Positions 9,854-17,942 of a stretch of DNA of 64,000 nucleotides are shown piece after piece. The notes below the pieces were generated by a model that had not been told where the DNA came from, made no database searches, and saw only the letters and a list, made by a program, of their open reading frames with translations. Position numbers and translations under genes: made by a program. This stretch comes from Saccharothrix deserti (GTDB lineage: Bacteria > Actinomycetota > Actinomycetes > Mycobacteriales > Pseudonocardiaceae), in contig NZ_VKAB01000002.1 of assembly GCF_009769385.1 (NCBI RefSeq), forward strand, positions 248,001 through 312,000, read 5' to 3'. How positions within the stretch are numbered: position 1 is the first letter of the stretch; each line of letters begins with the position of its first letter.

Positions 9854-10854
9854 CGGATCGCCTCGGCACCCGAGGCCGCCACCGCCGCCTGCCACCACGA
9901 CACCAGGCCGCGCAGCCCGTCCACCAGACCGATCTCGGGCTTCCAGCCGAGGTCGCGGGCGGCGTTGGAGATGTCGGCGAGCCGGCGGGTGACGCCGTTG
10001 ACCGCGCGCTCCGGGCCGTGCTCCAGCGGCAGGTCGGAGTCCATCGCGGACAGCAGCGCGTGCGCCAGGTCCTTGAGGCTGGTCTCGTGGGCGCTGGCGA
10101 TGTTGTAGACCTCGTCGGTGACGGGCGCCTTCACGGCCAGGACGTTGGCGCGGGCGATGTCGTGCACGTGCACGAAGTCCATCGTCTGCGCGCCGTCGCC
10201 GAAGATCAGCGGCGGCTTGCCGTCGGCGATGCGCTCCATCCAGCGGATCAGCACCTCGGTGTACTTGCCGTGCGCGTCCATCCGCGGTCCGTAGACGTTG
10301 AAGTAGCGCAGCGCCACGTAGTCCAGCCCGTACATGGCGTGGAAGCTGCGCAGCATGCCCTCGTTGAACGCCTTGGCCGCGCCGTAGAACGTGTCGTTGT
10401 TGTACGGGTGGTGCCGCTCGGTGGTCGGGAACACCTCGGCCAGGCCGTAGACCGAGGCCGACGACGAGGCGACGACCTTCTTCACGCCCGCCGCCGCGGC
10501 GGCCTCGACCACCGTGAACGTGCCGTCGACCAGGCACTCCAGCGCGAGCCGCGGTTCCTCGGCGCACTGGGTGATCCGGATGGCCGCGAGGTGGAACACC
10601 AGGTCGGTGCCCTGGCTGAGTTCCGCGAGCAGCGCCCGGTCGTTGATGTCGCCCTCGACCACGGTGAGCCGGTCGCCCGCCGACGCGGTGGCGTCGGCCA
10701 GGTTCTCCCGGCGGCCGCGGACGAAGTTGTCCAGCACGACCACCTCGGCGGCTCCGGCGGCGAGCAACTGGTCCACCACCGCGGAGCCGATGGTGCCCGC
10801 CCCTCCGGTGACGAGGGCCCGTTGGCCGGTGATCGGCTGAGCCGCTTCCGACAT
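9850..10854 (-). CDS. NAD-dependent nucleotide-sugar epimerase/dehydratase
   Basis: 334 residues, extended short-chain dehydrogenase fold. The N-terminal GGAGTIGSAVVDQL is the NAD-binding glycine motif. SSSASVYG gives the catalytic Ser/Thr region and YGAAK the catalytic Tyr-x3-Lys. RYFNVYGPRMD is the substrate-loop signature of UDP-glucose 4-epimerase/WbpP-type enzymes. It should supply an epimerised or keto sugar nucleotide to the glycan pathway. The gene lies 18 bases after the Gfo/Idh gene and overlaps the aminotransferase start by 4 bases. The exact substrate is open. Confidence 0.85.
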   Translation of the reverse strand: MSEAAQPITGQRALVTGGAGTIGSAVVDQLLAAGAAEVVVLDNFVRGRRENLADATASAGDRLTVVEGDINDRALLAELSQGTDLVFHLAAIRITQCAEEPRLALECLVDGTFTVVEAAAAAGVKKVVASSSASVYGLAEVFPTTERHHPYNNDTFYGAAKAFNEGMLRSFHAMYGLDYVALRYFNVYGPRMDAHGKYTEVLIRWMERIADGKPPLIFGDGAQTMDFVHVHDIARANVLAVKAPVTDEVYNIASAHETSLKDLAHALLSAMDSDLPLEHGPERAVNGVTRRLADISNAARDLGWKPEIGLVDGLRGLVSWWQAAVAASGAEAIR

Positions 10855-10872
10855 GGTGCTTGTTCCTTCCGG

Positions 10873-11955
10873 TTACGCGGTGGCGAGCTCGACGGCGTCG
10901 AGCTCGTCGAGCGGGTCGGGCTGGTCGAGTCCGGCCACGGCGACGAACTCGCCGCCCGCGGCGAGGCTGGCGGAGGCGGCTTCCAGGGTGGCCAGCACGC
11001 GCAGGCCGGCCCAGCCGTCGGTGAGCGGGGCGCGCTTCTCGGTGATCGAGGCGGCGAACTCCACCATCATCCCGCGCAGCGCCTCCTTCTCCGGCAGCGC
11101 CGGTGCCACGGTGTCGCCGCGCCGGTAGGAGATGATCGCCTGGCGGCGGTCCTCGTCGTCCTCGATGCGGTCCGCGCCCCGGTCGTGCACGGACAGGCGC
11201 TGCACGGCGTTCAGGTCGTCCCACACCACCGTGCGGCGGGAGCCGCCGACGATCATGGTGCGGATCTTGGTCGGCGACAGCCAGTTCACGTGCACGTGGG
11301 CCATCACGCCGTCGGACAGCTCCAGCGTCAGGTGGCCGACGCACGCGCGGCCCGCGCCGATCGGGTCCGAGCCGTGCGCGGCGACCCGCGTGACGCGCAC
11401 GCCGTCGGGCAGGATCGCGTCGAAGATCGACAGGTCGTGCGGCGCGAGGTCCCAGAACACGTCCACGTCCGGCTGCACCAGGCCGAGGTTGACCCGCACC
11501 GAGTCGAGGTACTGCACGGCGCCGATCTCGCCGCTGCGCACCAGGTGCCGCAGGTGCTGCACGGTCGGCGTGTAGACGAAGGTGTGGTCGAGCATCAGCG
11601 TGAGGCCGCGGCTCTCGGCCTCCCGGACCAGCGCGAGGCCGTCCGCGTAGTTCGCCGCCAGCGGCTTCTCCACCAGCACGTGCTTGCCCGCGCGCAACGC
11701 GGCCAGGGCGACCGGCAGGTGGGTGGCGGCCGGGGTGGCGATGGCGACCGCGTCGACCGCCGGGTCGGCGAGCACGTCGTCCAGCGAGCCGGACACCCGG
11801 ACGGTCGAGTAGTCGCCCAGCACGCGCCGGGCCCGTTCCACGTCCAGGTCGCACAGGTAGCGCAGCTTCAGCCCGGGGGTCGCCTGCGCGTTGCGCACCA
11901 GGTTCGGCCCCCAGTAGCCGGCGCCGATGACGGCGATGCCGATCGGCTGGTCCAT
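10873..11955 (-). CDS. Gfo/Idh/MocA-family sugar-nucleotide dehydrogenase (WbpB-like)
   Basis: 360 residues. The N-terminal Rossmann motif is VIGAGYWGPNLVRN, and the family signature EKPLA appears in HVLVEKPLAANYADG. The C-terminal domain carries DLAPHDLSIFDAI. Enzymes of this type (WbpB/WlbA) oxidise the 3-position of UDP-sugars, after which a WbpE-like aminotransferase and a WbpD-like acyltransferase act; both partners occur in this locus. ATG 11955 is preferred over the in-frame ATG 11970 because AGAAGGAG sits at the right distance before it. C-terminal residues are Asp/Glu-rich and not conserved. Confidence 0.83.
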   Translation of the reverse strand: MDQPIGIAVIGAGYWGPNLVRNAQATPGLKLRYLCDLDVERARRVLGDYSTVRVSGSLDDVLADPAVDAVAIATPAATHLPVALAALRAGKHVLVEKPLAANYADGLALVREAESRGLTLMLDHTFVYTPTVQHLRHLVRSGEIGAVQYLDSVRVNLGLVQPDVDVFWDLAPHDLSIFDAILPDGVRVTRVAAHGSDPIGAGRACVGHLTLELSDGVMAHVHVNWLSPTKIRTMIVGGSRRTVVWDDLNAVQRLSVHDRGADRIEDDEDRRQAIISYRRGDTVAPALPEKEALRGMMVEFAASITEKRAPLTDGWAGLRVLATLEAASASLAAGGEFVAVAGLDQPDPLDELDAVELATA

Positions 11956-11969
11956 CTCGCTCCTTCTCA

Positions 11970-13451
11970 TCAGTAGGCCCCCTGCCCGCCGAAAACAGCC
12001 CGGAAGGTCTTCCACAAGATCAACGCGTCGAGCGCGAGCGACCACTCCTCCACGTACCGGAGGTCGAGCCGCACGGACTCCTCCCACGACAGGTCGCTGC
12101 GCCCGGAGACCTGCCACAACCCGGTCAGGCCCGGCTTCACCAGCAACCGGCGGCGCATGTCCGGCCCGTACTTCGCGCTCTCCTCCGGCAGCGGCGGCCG
12201 GGGGCCGACCAGCGACATGGCGCCGGTGAGGACGTTGAACAGCTGCGGCAGCTCGTCCATCGAGTAGCGCCGCAGGAACCGGCCGACGGCGGTGACGCGG
12301 GGGTCGCGGCGCATCTTGAACAGCACGCCCGCGCCCTCGTTCACCGACTGGAGCTTGGCGCGCAGCGCGTCGGCGTTGGTGACCATGGTGCGGAACTTCA
12401 GGATGGTGAACGGCACGCCGCCCTTGCCGACGCGGCGCTGCTTGTAGAGCACCGGGCCCTTGCTGTCGACCATGATCGCCACCGCGACGGCCAGCAGCAC
12501 CGGGCTCAGCAGCGCGACCAGCACGGCCGCGCCGACCTTGTCCACGGTCGCCTTGACCACGCGGCGGAAGCCGGTGAACGCCGGCTCGGTGACGCGCAGC
12601 AGCGGCATGCCCAGCACGCCGGTCACGTGCAGCCGGGGTCCGGCGAAGTCCATCAGGGCGGGCGCGACGACCATCTCGGTGCCGGTGCCCTCCAGGTCCC
12701 AGGCGAGTCGCTGGAGCCGGCGCGGCGTCCAGTAGGCGTCGGCGGTGACCGCGACGATCCGGTAGCCGCCGCGGCGGACCTGCTCGCCCAGTTCGCCGAA
12801 CCGGCCGACGACCGGGACGCCTTCCAGTTCGACGCCGATCTCGGCGCGGCCGTCCACGGTGCACACGGCGTCCACGCGCCAGCCCAGGTGGGGCGCGCGG
12901 CGGGTGCGGCTGATCAGGTCGGTGACGGTGTCGACGTTGCCCGCCGCGAGCACCGGCAGCAGGCAGCGGCCCTCGCCGCGGGCGCGGTGCAGCGGGCGGC
13001 GGAGCAGGTAGCGGACCGGGAAGGCGACCAGCGCGACGGCCGGTCCGACCACGAACACCCACAGGCGGGCGCCGGGCAGTCCGGCCGCGAGCGCGCCCAG
13101 ACCCAGCGCGACGACGGAGCCGAACACGCCGCGGCCCAGGCGGCGGAACTCCTCCGCGCCCTGGCCCAGCACCGCGGGGTTCCACACCCGGTTGAGGAAC
13201 AGCGATCCGAGGACCACCACGACGGTGACCGCTTCCAGGGCGAACAGGGGCAGCGGTGTGAAGGAGGCGACTCGGGAGGACAGGACGATCCCGGCGAGCA
13301 GGACGACCACGACGGTGCACAGCACGTCGGCGGCGATCACGCCGTAGCGGTACGCGGGTTCCCAGCTGCCGACCGTCGGACTGGTCGTGCGGTTCGGAGC
13401 GGCGACCCCCGCGACCTGTCTGTGTCGCGTTGGTCGGACCTGGTTGCTCAT
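11970..13451 (-). CDS. Polyprenyl-phosphate glycosylphosphotransferase initiating surface polysaccharide
   Basis: 493 residues. Several hydrophobic segments in the first 170 residues (about 28-50, 58-80, 98-165) are followed by a nucleotide-binding-like middle domain and a C-terminal bacterial sugar-transferase domain. Signatures: DSKGPVLYKQRRVGKGG, FTILKFRTM, DELPQLFNVLTGAMSLVGPRPP and KPGLTGLWQVSGRSDLSWEE. This is the WcaJ/CpsE type, which moves a hexose-1-phosphate from UDP-sugar onto undecaprenyl phosphate at the membrane. ATG 13451 (MSNQV) with GGGAG upstream is chosen over the longer frame to 13562. First gene of the glycan operon. Confidence 0.9.
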   Translation of the reverse strand: MSNQVRPTRHRQVAGVAAPNRTTSPTVGSWEPAYRYGVIAADVLCTVVVVLLAGIVLSSRVASFTPLPLFALEAVTVVVVLGSLFLNRVWNPAVLGQGAEEFRRLGRGVFGSVVALGLGALAAGLPGARLWVFVVGPAVALVAFPVRYLLRRPLHRARGEGRCLLPVLAAGNVDTVTDLISRTRRAPHLGWRVDAVCTVDGRAEIGVELEGVPVVGRFGELGEQVRRGGYRIVAVTADAYWTPRRLQRLAWDLEGTGTEMVVAPALMDFAGPRLHVTGVLGMPLLRVTEPAFTGFRRVVKATVDKVGAAVLVALLSPVLLAVAVAIMVDSKGPVLYKQRRVGKGGVPFTILKFRTMVTNADALRAKLQSVNEGAGVLFKMRRDPRVTAVGRFLRRYSMDELPQLFNVLTGAMSLVGPRPPLPEESAKYGPDMRRRLLVKPGLTGLWQVSGRSDLSWEESVRLDLRYVEEWSLALDALILWKTFRAVFGGQGAY

Positions 13452-13665
13452 CGTGGTACTCCCCGGGTTGGGCCGGTCCGGACGTGCACGTTCGCAGGGC
13501 ATCCCCCGACGGGCCCGCGTGGTGTACGGCAAATGTGCTGCGGCGATTTTTTCCCTCGCCAAACATCATTCGTCCCGTCGACGGCACGCGTTACACGGAC
13601 AGTGAACGTGCTGCGGACCGCCATTCCTCAGTGCGACACCTGGCCTGCACCCAGATGGATCGACA

Positions 13666-13682
13666 GGTGACCTCAGGTCACC
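13666..13682. promoter_or_regulatory. 17-base palindrome, possible operator of the glycan operon
   Basis: GGTGACCT-C-AGGTCACC is a perfect 8-base inverted repeat around one base, 215 bases upstream of the glycosylphosphotransferase start. The short symmetric arms look like a dimeric regulator site rather than a terminator. The regulator is unknown. Confidence 0.45.
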
Positions 13683-13843
13683 ACCACCGGGCCGGAAAAG
13701 GCTTACCACCCCCAGGATGGGGCGGTCCACAGTGGCCAGTGCGAGGTCGCGCGCGAGAGAGAGCACATGCATCGAATCTGGGACGGTTTCCGTTACAGCC
13801 AGTTTTCGACGCGACTCGAAACAGGTCCGGAATGCGTCCGAAA

Positions 13844-13859
13844 AGGGTCTAAAGACCCT
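13844..13859. promoter_or_regulatory. 16-base perfect palindrome
   Basis: AGGGTCTAAAGACCCT reads the same on both strands. It lies about 160 bases before the plus-strand membrane gene and 390 bases from the glycan operon start. It is either an operator or a small hairpin; nothing in the sequence decides between them. Confidence 0.4.
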
Positions 13860-14020
13860 AGGGCGAGTCCGCATCGTGGCGGCCTGCGATCACACATCCA
13901 CAGACGGGAGCAGCTATTCGGCGCAACGACCCGGCCACTTCATGTGACCGGTCGGAGCATTTCCCACCCGACCGGACGATCAAGAGTGACCATGGCCACT
14001 TTTGGGGCCACAATGGACCG

Positions 14021-14548
14021 GTGGTGGTCGTGCTGATCATCGGCGGGCTGCTGGGCGCTTTCCACGGCGCGTGGGCGTGGCGCACCCGGCTGTACCCGCG
14101 CGGCCGGCGGGGGTTGGCGCTCGCCCTGCTGGACGCCACGTGGAGCCTGCCGAACACGGTCGCGGGCGCGGTGTTGCTGGCGTACGCGCTGGCGCGGGGC
14201 AACCGGGTGGACGCGGCGTTCAGCAGGCACCGGGGCACGCTCGGGCTGCGCGACGGCGTGATCAAGGGCTTCGCCACCACGGTCGGGCCGGTGCAGGCCG
14301 GGATCGCGATGGGCGTGGACGACCACGAGGCCGTGCACGTGTTCCAGGCGCGGCTCTTCGGCCCGCTGTACCTGCCGTTGGTGGTGGTGAACTGGGTCGT
14401 CGCGACCGTGCTGCCGTACTGGCTGCTCTACCACGACCGGGTGGCGGCGCCGATCGACGGCGTGACGGCCTACTTCCGGCGAGGCGTCTACCCGCACTGC
14501 TGGCACGAGGAGTGGGCGTACCGCCGCCAGGGCTCGCCGCCGCTGTGA
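14021..14548 (+). CDS. Small membrane protein with an HExxH motif
   Basis: 175 residues, function not recognised. An N-terminal hydrophobic segment (1-17), a second at about 33-58 and a third at about 115-137 suggest a membrane protein. HEAVH (residues 102-106) followed by FQARLFGPLYLP resembles the zinc-site pattern HExxHxxQ...GP found in some uncharacterised membrane proteins, so a zincin-like site is possible. The start is GTG 14021; no good ribosome site is visible. It faces away from the glycan operon and is followed by a convergent S4-domain gene. Coding is supported by consistent GC-rich third positions and length; the role is unknown. Confidence 0.6.
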   Translation: MVVVLIIGGLLGAFHGAWAWRTRLYPRGRRGLALALLDATWSLPNTVAGAVLLAYALARGNRVDAAFSRHRGTLGLRDGVIKGFATTVGPVQAGIAMGVDDHEAVHVFQARLFGPLYLPLVVVNWVVATVLPYWLLYHDRVAAPIDGVTAYFRRGVYPHCWHEEWAYRRQGSPPL

Positions 14549-14570
14549 GCGCTGACGGCGGCCTGGAGCG

Positions 14571-14792
14571 CTAACGGCCGGCCACCAGGCGGGCCTTCTC
14601 GTCGCCGACGGCGACCACGTCGCCGTCGTGCAACTGGGCGCCGCGCCGCGTCTCCAGCCGGCCGTTCACCGTCACCTCGTCGGATTCGACCAGCTCACGG
14701 GCGTGCGCGCCGTTGTCCGCCAGACCAGCCAGCTTCAGGAACTGACCCAACCTGATCATGTCGTCGGAGATCTCGACCTCGCGGATGCGCAT
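14571..14792 (-). CDS. Small S4-domain RNA-binding protein
   Basis: 73 residues, a free-standing S4 domain of the YaaA/RlbA type. The conserved core IRLGQFLKLAGLADNGAHA...V...V.VNG..ETRRG is complete, and the C-terminal strand ends GDEKARLVAGR. Such proteins bind structured RNA, often rRNA. ATG 14792 (MRIREVEI) is chosen because the S4 fold begins right after it and GAGGGA lies upstream; the frame also opens at 14855, but that extension is not S4-like. It ends 22 bases from the convergent membrane gene. Confidence 0.8.
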   Translation of the reverse strand: MRIREVEISDDMIRLGQFLKLAGLADNGAHARELVESDEVTVNGRLETRRGAQLHDGDVVAVGDEKARLVAGR

Positions 14793-14870
14793 CGCAACAT
14801 CATCCCTCAGAGCCGCACACGCGTCCTCACGTGCAGCCGTTAACGAGGATTGCACGGACTTGAAACATGC

Positions 14871-14903
14871 TTGACATCAGCCGAACGTGGTTCGGTCTAC
14901 CGT
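14871..14903 (+). promoter_or_regulatory. Candidate promoter with an internal palindrome, before the DUF742 gene
   Basis: TTGACA (14871-14876) and a TANNNT-type element TACCGT (14898-14903) flank the perfect inverted repeat CCGAAC-GTG-GTTCGG (14881-14895). The spacer of 21 bases is longer than usual, and the repeat fills most of it, as in promoters controlled from the spacer. The GTG start of the gene is 10 bases beyond the -10 element. Confidence 0.4.
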
Positions 14904-14912
14904 TCCCGGAAT

Positions 14913-15623
14913 GTGAGCACAGCCAGCTCGGACCCGGAGTCCACCGGCGGCGGAGATCGCAAGCGCCGTCGCTCCCTGCGTGGTGAGGTCGGTACCACCG
15001 GTGCCCGGTTCGGCTCGCCGGCGCTGCGCCGCAGCCTCGGGGACGAGCCGGCCGAGGAGCCGAAGCCGGTCAGACGGCGGCGCTCGCTGCGCGGGGAGAT
15101 CGGTGCCACGGGCGCCCGGTTCGGCTCGGCCGCGCTGCGCCGCAGCCTGGAGGAGCAGCAGCAGGACGAGGCCCCGCTGGAGGAGACGGCACCGTTCGAG
15201 GGGCCCTACGACTACGTAGAGCCGCCGCCCGTGCCGTTCAACCGCCGGCCGGAACCCGAACCCGAGCCGGCCGTCGAGGAGTTCTCCGGCCCCTTGGTCC
15301 GCCCCTACGCGTGGACCGGTGGCCGCACGTCCGCCAGCTACGACCTGCGGTTGGAGACGCTGGTCTCGCTGGAGGAGAACGGCATCGCGATCGCCATGCG
15401 CGACACGACCGCCGAGCAGCGGTCGATCGTGGAGATGTGCGCCAACCCCCGGTCGGTCGCCGAGGTCTCCGCGCTGCTCTCGGTGCCGCTGGGCGTGGTC
15501 CGGGTGCTGCTCAGCGACCTCATCACGATGGGCATCGTCGTGGTGCACCACAACGCCGCCGCGCCAGGCGGCCCGGACCTCACGCTGCTGGAACGAGTGT
15601 TAGCCGGCCTGCGCAACCTCTGA
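14913..15623 (+). CDS. DUF742-domain protein with two N-terminal Arg-rich repeats
   Basis: 236 residues from GTG 14913. The N-terminal half is low-complexity and basic. It carries two copies of RRSLRGEVGTTGARFGS-type sequence ending ALRRSL, at about residues 19-43 and 56-80. A Pro/Glu-rich linker follows, then a DUF742 domain (about 128-236: LVRPYAWTGGRT, EQRSIVEMCANPRSVAEVSA, SVPLGVVRVLLSDL). DUF742 proteins are winged-helix-like partners in conservon (Roadblock/GTPase) systems. Here no Roadblock, GTPase or kinase gene is adjacent, so this is an orphan copy. The last 24 bases overlap the end of the convergent glycosylase gene. Confidence 0.75.
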   Translation: MSTASSDPESTGGGDRKRRRSLRGEVGTTGARFGSPALRRSLGDEPAEEPKPVRRRRSLRGEIGATGARFGSAALRRSLEEQQQDEAPLEETAPFEGPYDYVEPPPVPFNRRPEPEPEPAVEEFSGPLVRPYAWTGGRTSASYDLRLETLVSLEENGIAIAMRDTTAEQRSIVEMCANPRSVAEVSALLSVPLGVVRVLLSDLITMGIVVVHHNAAAPGGPDLTLLERVLAGLRNL

Positions 15624-16118
15624 CCGCAGCCGCCCGAACACCTCGACCAGGTCGGGCAGCTGGTAGTGCGCGTTGAGGCCGCTCGGGTTCGGCAGCACCC
15701 ACAGCCGCGACGACGCGATCAGCTCGTCCTGCGGGCCGATCCGCGCCGCCTTGCGCTCGAACGCGGTCCGGTACGCCGTCACGCCCACGACCGCCACCAC
15801 CTTGGGCCGGTGCCGCCGGGCGAGCTCGGTCAGCCTCTCCCCGCCGGCCCGCAGCTCCTCGCGCGACAGCTCCTCGGCCCGCGCGGTCGGCCGGGCGACC
15901 AGGTTCGTGATGCCCAGCCCGTATTCGAGCAGCTCCTCCTGCTCGGCGGGCGTCAGCAGTCGCGGCGTGAAACCGGAGAGGTGCAGTGCGGGCCAGAAAC
16001 GGTTGCCCGGCCTCGCGAAGTGCTGTCCCTTGGCGGCGGACAGCAGGCCGGGGTTGATGCCGCAGAACAGCACGTCCAACCCCGGCCCGACGATGTCCGG
16101 CAGCACCGGCGACGTCAC
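15600..16118 (-). CDS. mug: G/U(T) mismatch-specific DNA glycosylase (Mug/TDG family)
   Basis: 172 residues, full family length. Signatures: LFCGINPGLLSAAKGQHFA with the catalytic-site Asn of GINPG, RPGNRFWPALHLSGFTPR, YGLGITNLVARPTARA and the C-terminal VLPNPSGLNAHY that wedges into the DNA. The enzyme removes uracil or thymine opposite guanine and etheno-cytosine. GTG 16118 overlaps the upstream nucleotidase stop by 4 bases (GTGA), which places it in the same operon. A DNA deaminase-like toxin lies elsewhere in the window, but the two are 14 kb apart and no link is implied. Confidence 0.87.
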   Translation of the reverse strand: MTSPVLPDIVGPGLDVLFCGINPGLLSAAKGQHFARPGNRFWPALHLSGFTPRLLTPAEQEELLEYGLGITNLVARPTARAEELSREELRAGGERLTELARRHRPKVVAVVGVTAYRTAFERKAARIGPQDELIASSRLWVLPNPSGLNAHYQLPDLVEVFGRLRSEVAQAG

Positions 16119-17914
16119 CCCACGACCACCGGGACGCCGTCGACGACCAGCCGCCAGTCGGTGCGGTGGAACGCGGCCGGGTCGATCTCGCCGCGCGCCT
16201 GCACCCACTCGATGATCAGCTGCCGGATCTCCAGCTGCCGGTTGTGCAGCACCGGCGCGGCGGCGATGTGCGGGAAGTTGCCGCCGCCGGACTGCCGGTA
16301 GTTGTTGACCGCCACCGCGAACGCCTGGTCCGCCGTCACCGCCACGCCGTCGTAGGCGAGCCCGGTGATCCGCTGCCCGACCGGCCGGGCCAGGTCGATG
16401 TCGTAGGTCAGCGGCGCGTCCAGACCGGCCGCCACGTCGTACAGGTAGTCCGGCGTGCCGCCCGCGTTGGTCAGCGCGTCCGGCTGGTGCGGTCCGGGCG
16501 TGGTCACCGCCTTGAAGTAGCTCGCGGACCGCTCCAGGTAGTCCTTGAGCTGCGCGCCGGTGAGCCGCACGCCGAACAGGGTGTTGTCGAAGATGTAGAG
16601 CCCGGCCACGTCGCGCACCGACACGTCGCCCGCCGGGATCGCGGCGGCCTTGTTGAACGGCGAGGCGAGCGACAGCACCGGCAGCGCCTCGGTCAGGTTC
16701 GCCCTCAGCGTCTCGCCCTGCACCTGGTTGACGAAGTCCAGCGCGGCGGTGTCCTCGTAGCGGGCGGTCGCGGCGGACATCGCGGACTTCGACGTGCCGA
16801 TCCTGGAGTTGACGTAGGCCACCACCTTGTCGTGGTCGGCGCGCAGCCTCCGGACGATCGCCGGGTCCTCGGGCACGGTGTTGGTGTTGAGCACCTGCGA
16901 GCGGGACGCCTCGGCGCGCCAGCCCTGCCCCGGCGTCCACGCCAGGTCGAACTCCATCAGGCTCAGCCGCTTGCCCCAGAACAGCGGCTCGGTCAGCAGC
17001 ACCTGCTTCCCGGTGGCCTTGTTGGTGACGAACCGCTGCGCGATCTCGGTGTGCGCGTGGCCGACCAGGATCGCGTCGATGCCCGGCACCTCCTCGGCCA
17101 CCAGCGCCGAGCAGTTCTCCGGGAACGGCACCAGGTCGCCCAGCGACGACGACAGGTCCGCGCCGGAGTGCGCGGCGATCACCACGAGGTCCGCGCCCGC
17201 CCGCCTGACCTTCGGCACCCACTCGCGGGCCTGCTCCAGCACGCCGGGGAACGACATCCGGCCGTCCACGTGCGCCTTGTCCCAGATCGCGATGCCCGGG
17301 TTGGTCAGGCCGAGGATGCCGACCCGCAGCGGGGCCGCGCCGGTGCGCCACACCGTCTTGATCACGTACGGCCGGAACGCCGGTTCACCGGTGGCCGCGT
17401 CCACCGCGTTCGCGGCCAGCAGCGGGAAGTCCAGCTGCTTCTCGAACGCGCGCAGCAGGGGGATGCCGTAGTTGAACTCGTGGTTGCCGAGCGCGGCGGC
17501 GTCGTAGCCGAGTTCGTTCATCGCGGCGGCCATCGGGTGCACCTGGCGGCGGCCGATGGGCTCGATCTTGGCGTAGTAGTAGGCCAGCGGTGTGCCCTGG
17601 ATGGTGTCGCCCGCGTCGACGAGCAGGGTGCGGTGCGCGCCGCGTTCCTGGCGGACGGCCTTGACCAGGGTGGACAGCTTCGCCAGGCCGACGTCGTTGT
17701 GCGCGGAGTCGTCGAACTCCCGGTCGGCGAAGTAGTCCCAGTTGAAGACGTTGCCGTGCAGGTCCGTGGTGCCGAGGACGGTGAGCGTGAACCGCCGTCC
17801 CCCGGTCCGGTCGTCCGGGGCGGCGTGGGCCGCCGTGCGGAAGCCGGCAGCGGCGAGCACACCCGCGGCGCCGCCCGCGAGCAGGGCGCGGCGGTGCAGA
17901 GGAGATCCGGTCAT
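16115..17914 (-). CDS. Exported 5'-nucleotidase / 2',3'-cyclic phosphodiesterase family protein
   Basis: 599 residues. The N-terminus HRRALLAGGAAGVLAAA with a downstream AHA site looks like a Tat signal. The metallophosphatase domain (about 38-330) shows TTDLHGNVF, DAGDTIQGTP, ALGNHEFNYG, HSGAD and GHAHTEI, which are the metal-binding motifs. The C-terminal 5'-nucleotidase domain (about 370-580) contains DFVNQVQGE and YRQSGGGNFP. It should hydrolyse nucleotides outside the membrane, releasing phosphate and nucleoside. ATG 17914 is preferred over the longer frame, because the twin-Arg signal follows it directly. Confidence 0.87.
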   Translation of the reverse strand: MTGSPLHRRALLAGGAAGVLAAAGFRTAAHAAPDDRTGGRRFTLTVLGTTDLHGNVFNWDYFADREFDDSAHNDVGLAKLSTLVKAVRQERGAHRTLLVDAGDTIQGTPLAYYYAKIEPIGRRQVHPMAAAMNELGYDAAALGNHEFNYGIPLLRAFEKQLDFPLLAANAVDAATGEPAFRPYVIKTVWRTGAAPLRVGILGLTNPGIAIWDKAHVDGRMSFPGVLEQAREWVPKVRRAGADLVVIAAHSGADLSSSLGDLVPFPENCSALVAEEVPGIDAILVGHAHTEIAQRFVTNKATGKQVLLTEPLFWGKRLSLMEFDLAWTPGQGWRAEASRSQVLNTNTVPEDPAIVRRLRADHDKVVAYVNSRIGTSKSAMSAATARYEDTAALDFVNQVQGETLRANLTEALPVLSLASPFNKAAAIPAGDVSVRDVAGLYIFDNTLFGVRLTGAQLKDYLERSASYFKAVTTPGPHQPDALTNAGGTPDYLYDVAAGLDAPLTYDIDLARPVGQRITGLAYDGVAVTADQAFAVAVNNYRQSGGGNFPHIAAAPVLHNRQLEIRQLIIEWVQARGEIDPAAFHRTDWRLVVDGVPVVVG

Positions 17915-17942
17915 GGGCGGGACCGTAACCGTTGACCGTTGA

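Larger units (their letters stand above)
13452..14020. other. Divergent non-coding region before the glycan operon
   Basis: About 570 bases with lower GC than the flanks and no credible gene. It contains a T-rich run near 13550 and two perfect palindromes (listed separately). It must hold the promoter of the glycan operon (minus) and probably that of the small membrane gene at 14021 (plus). Confidence 0.5.

Noticed and set aside
8711-11854. Single minus-strand frame of 1047 codons spanning aminotransferase, epimerase and dehydrogenase genes.
   Set aside because: Only the last 380 codons encode a recognised protein; the rest is a shadow of the epimerase and Gfo/Idh genes in another frame, so no fusion protein is claimed.
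15600-16118. Mug glycosylase as a specific defence against the deaminase toxin at the window start.
   Set aside because: They are 14 kb apart, on different units, and Mug is a common repair enzyme; co-occurrence alone does not support a link.
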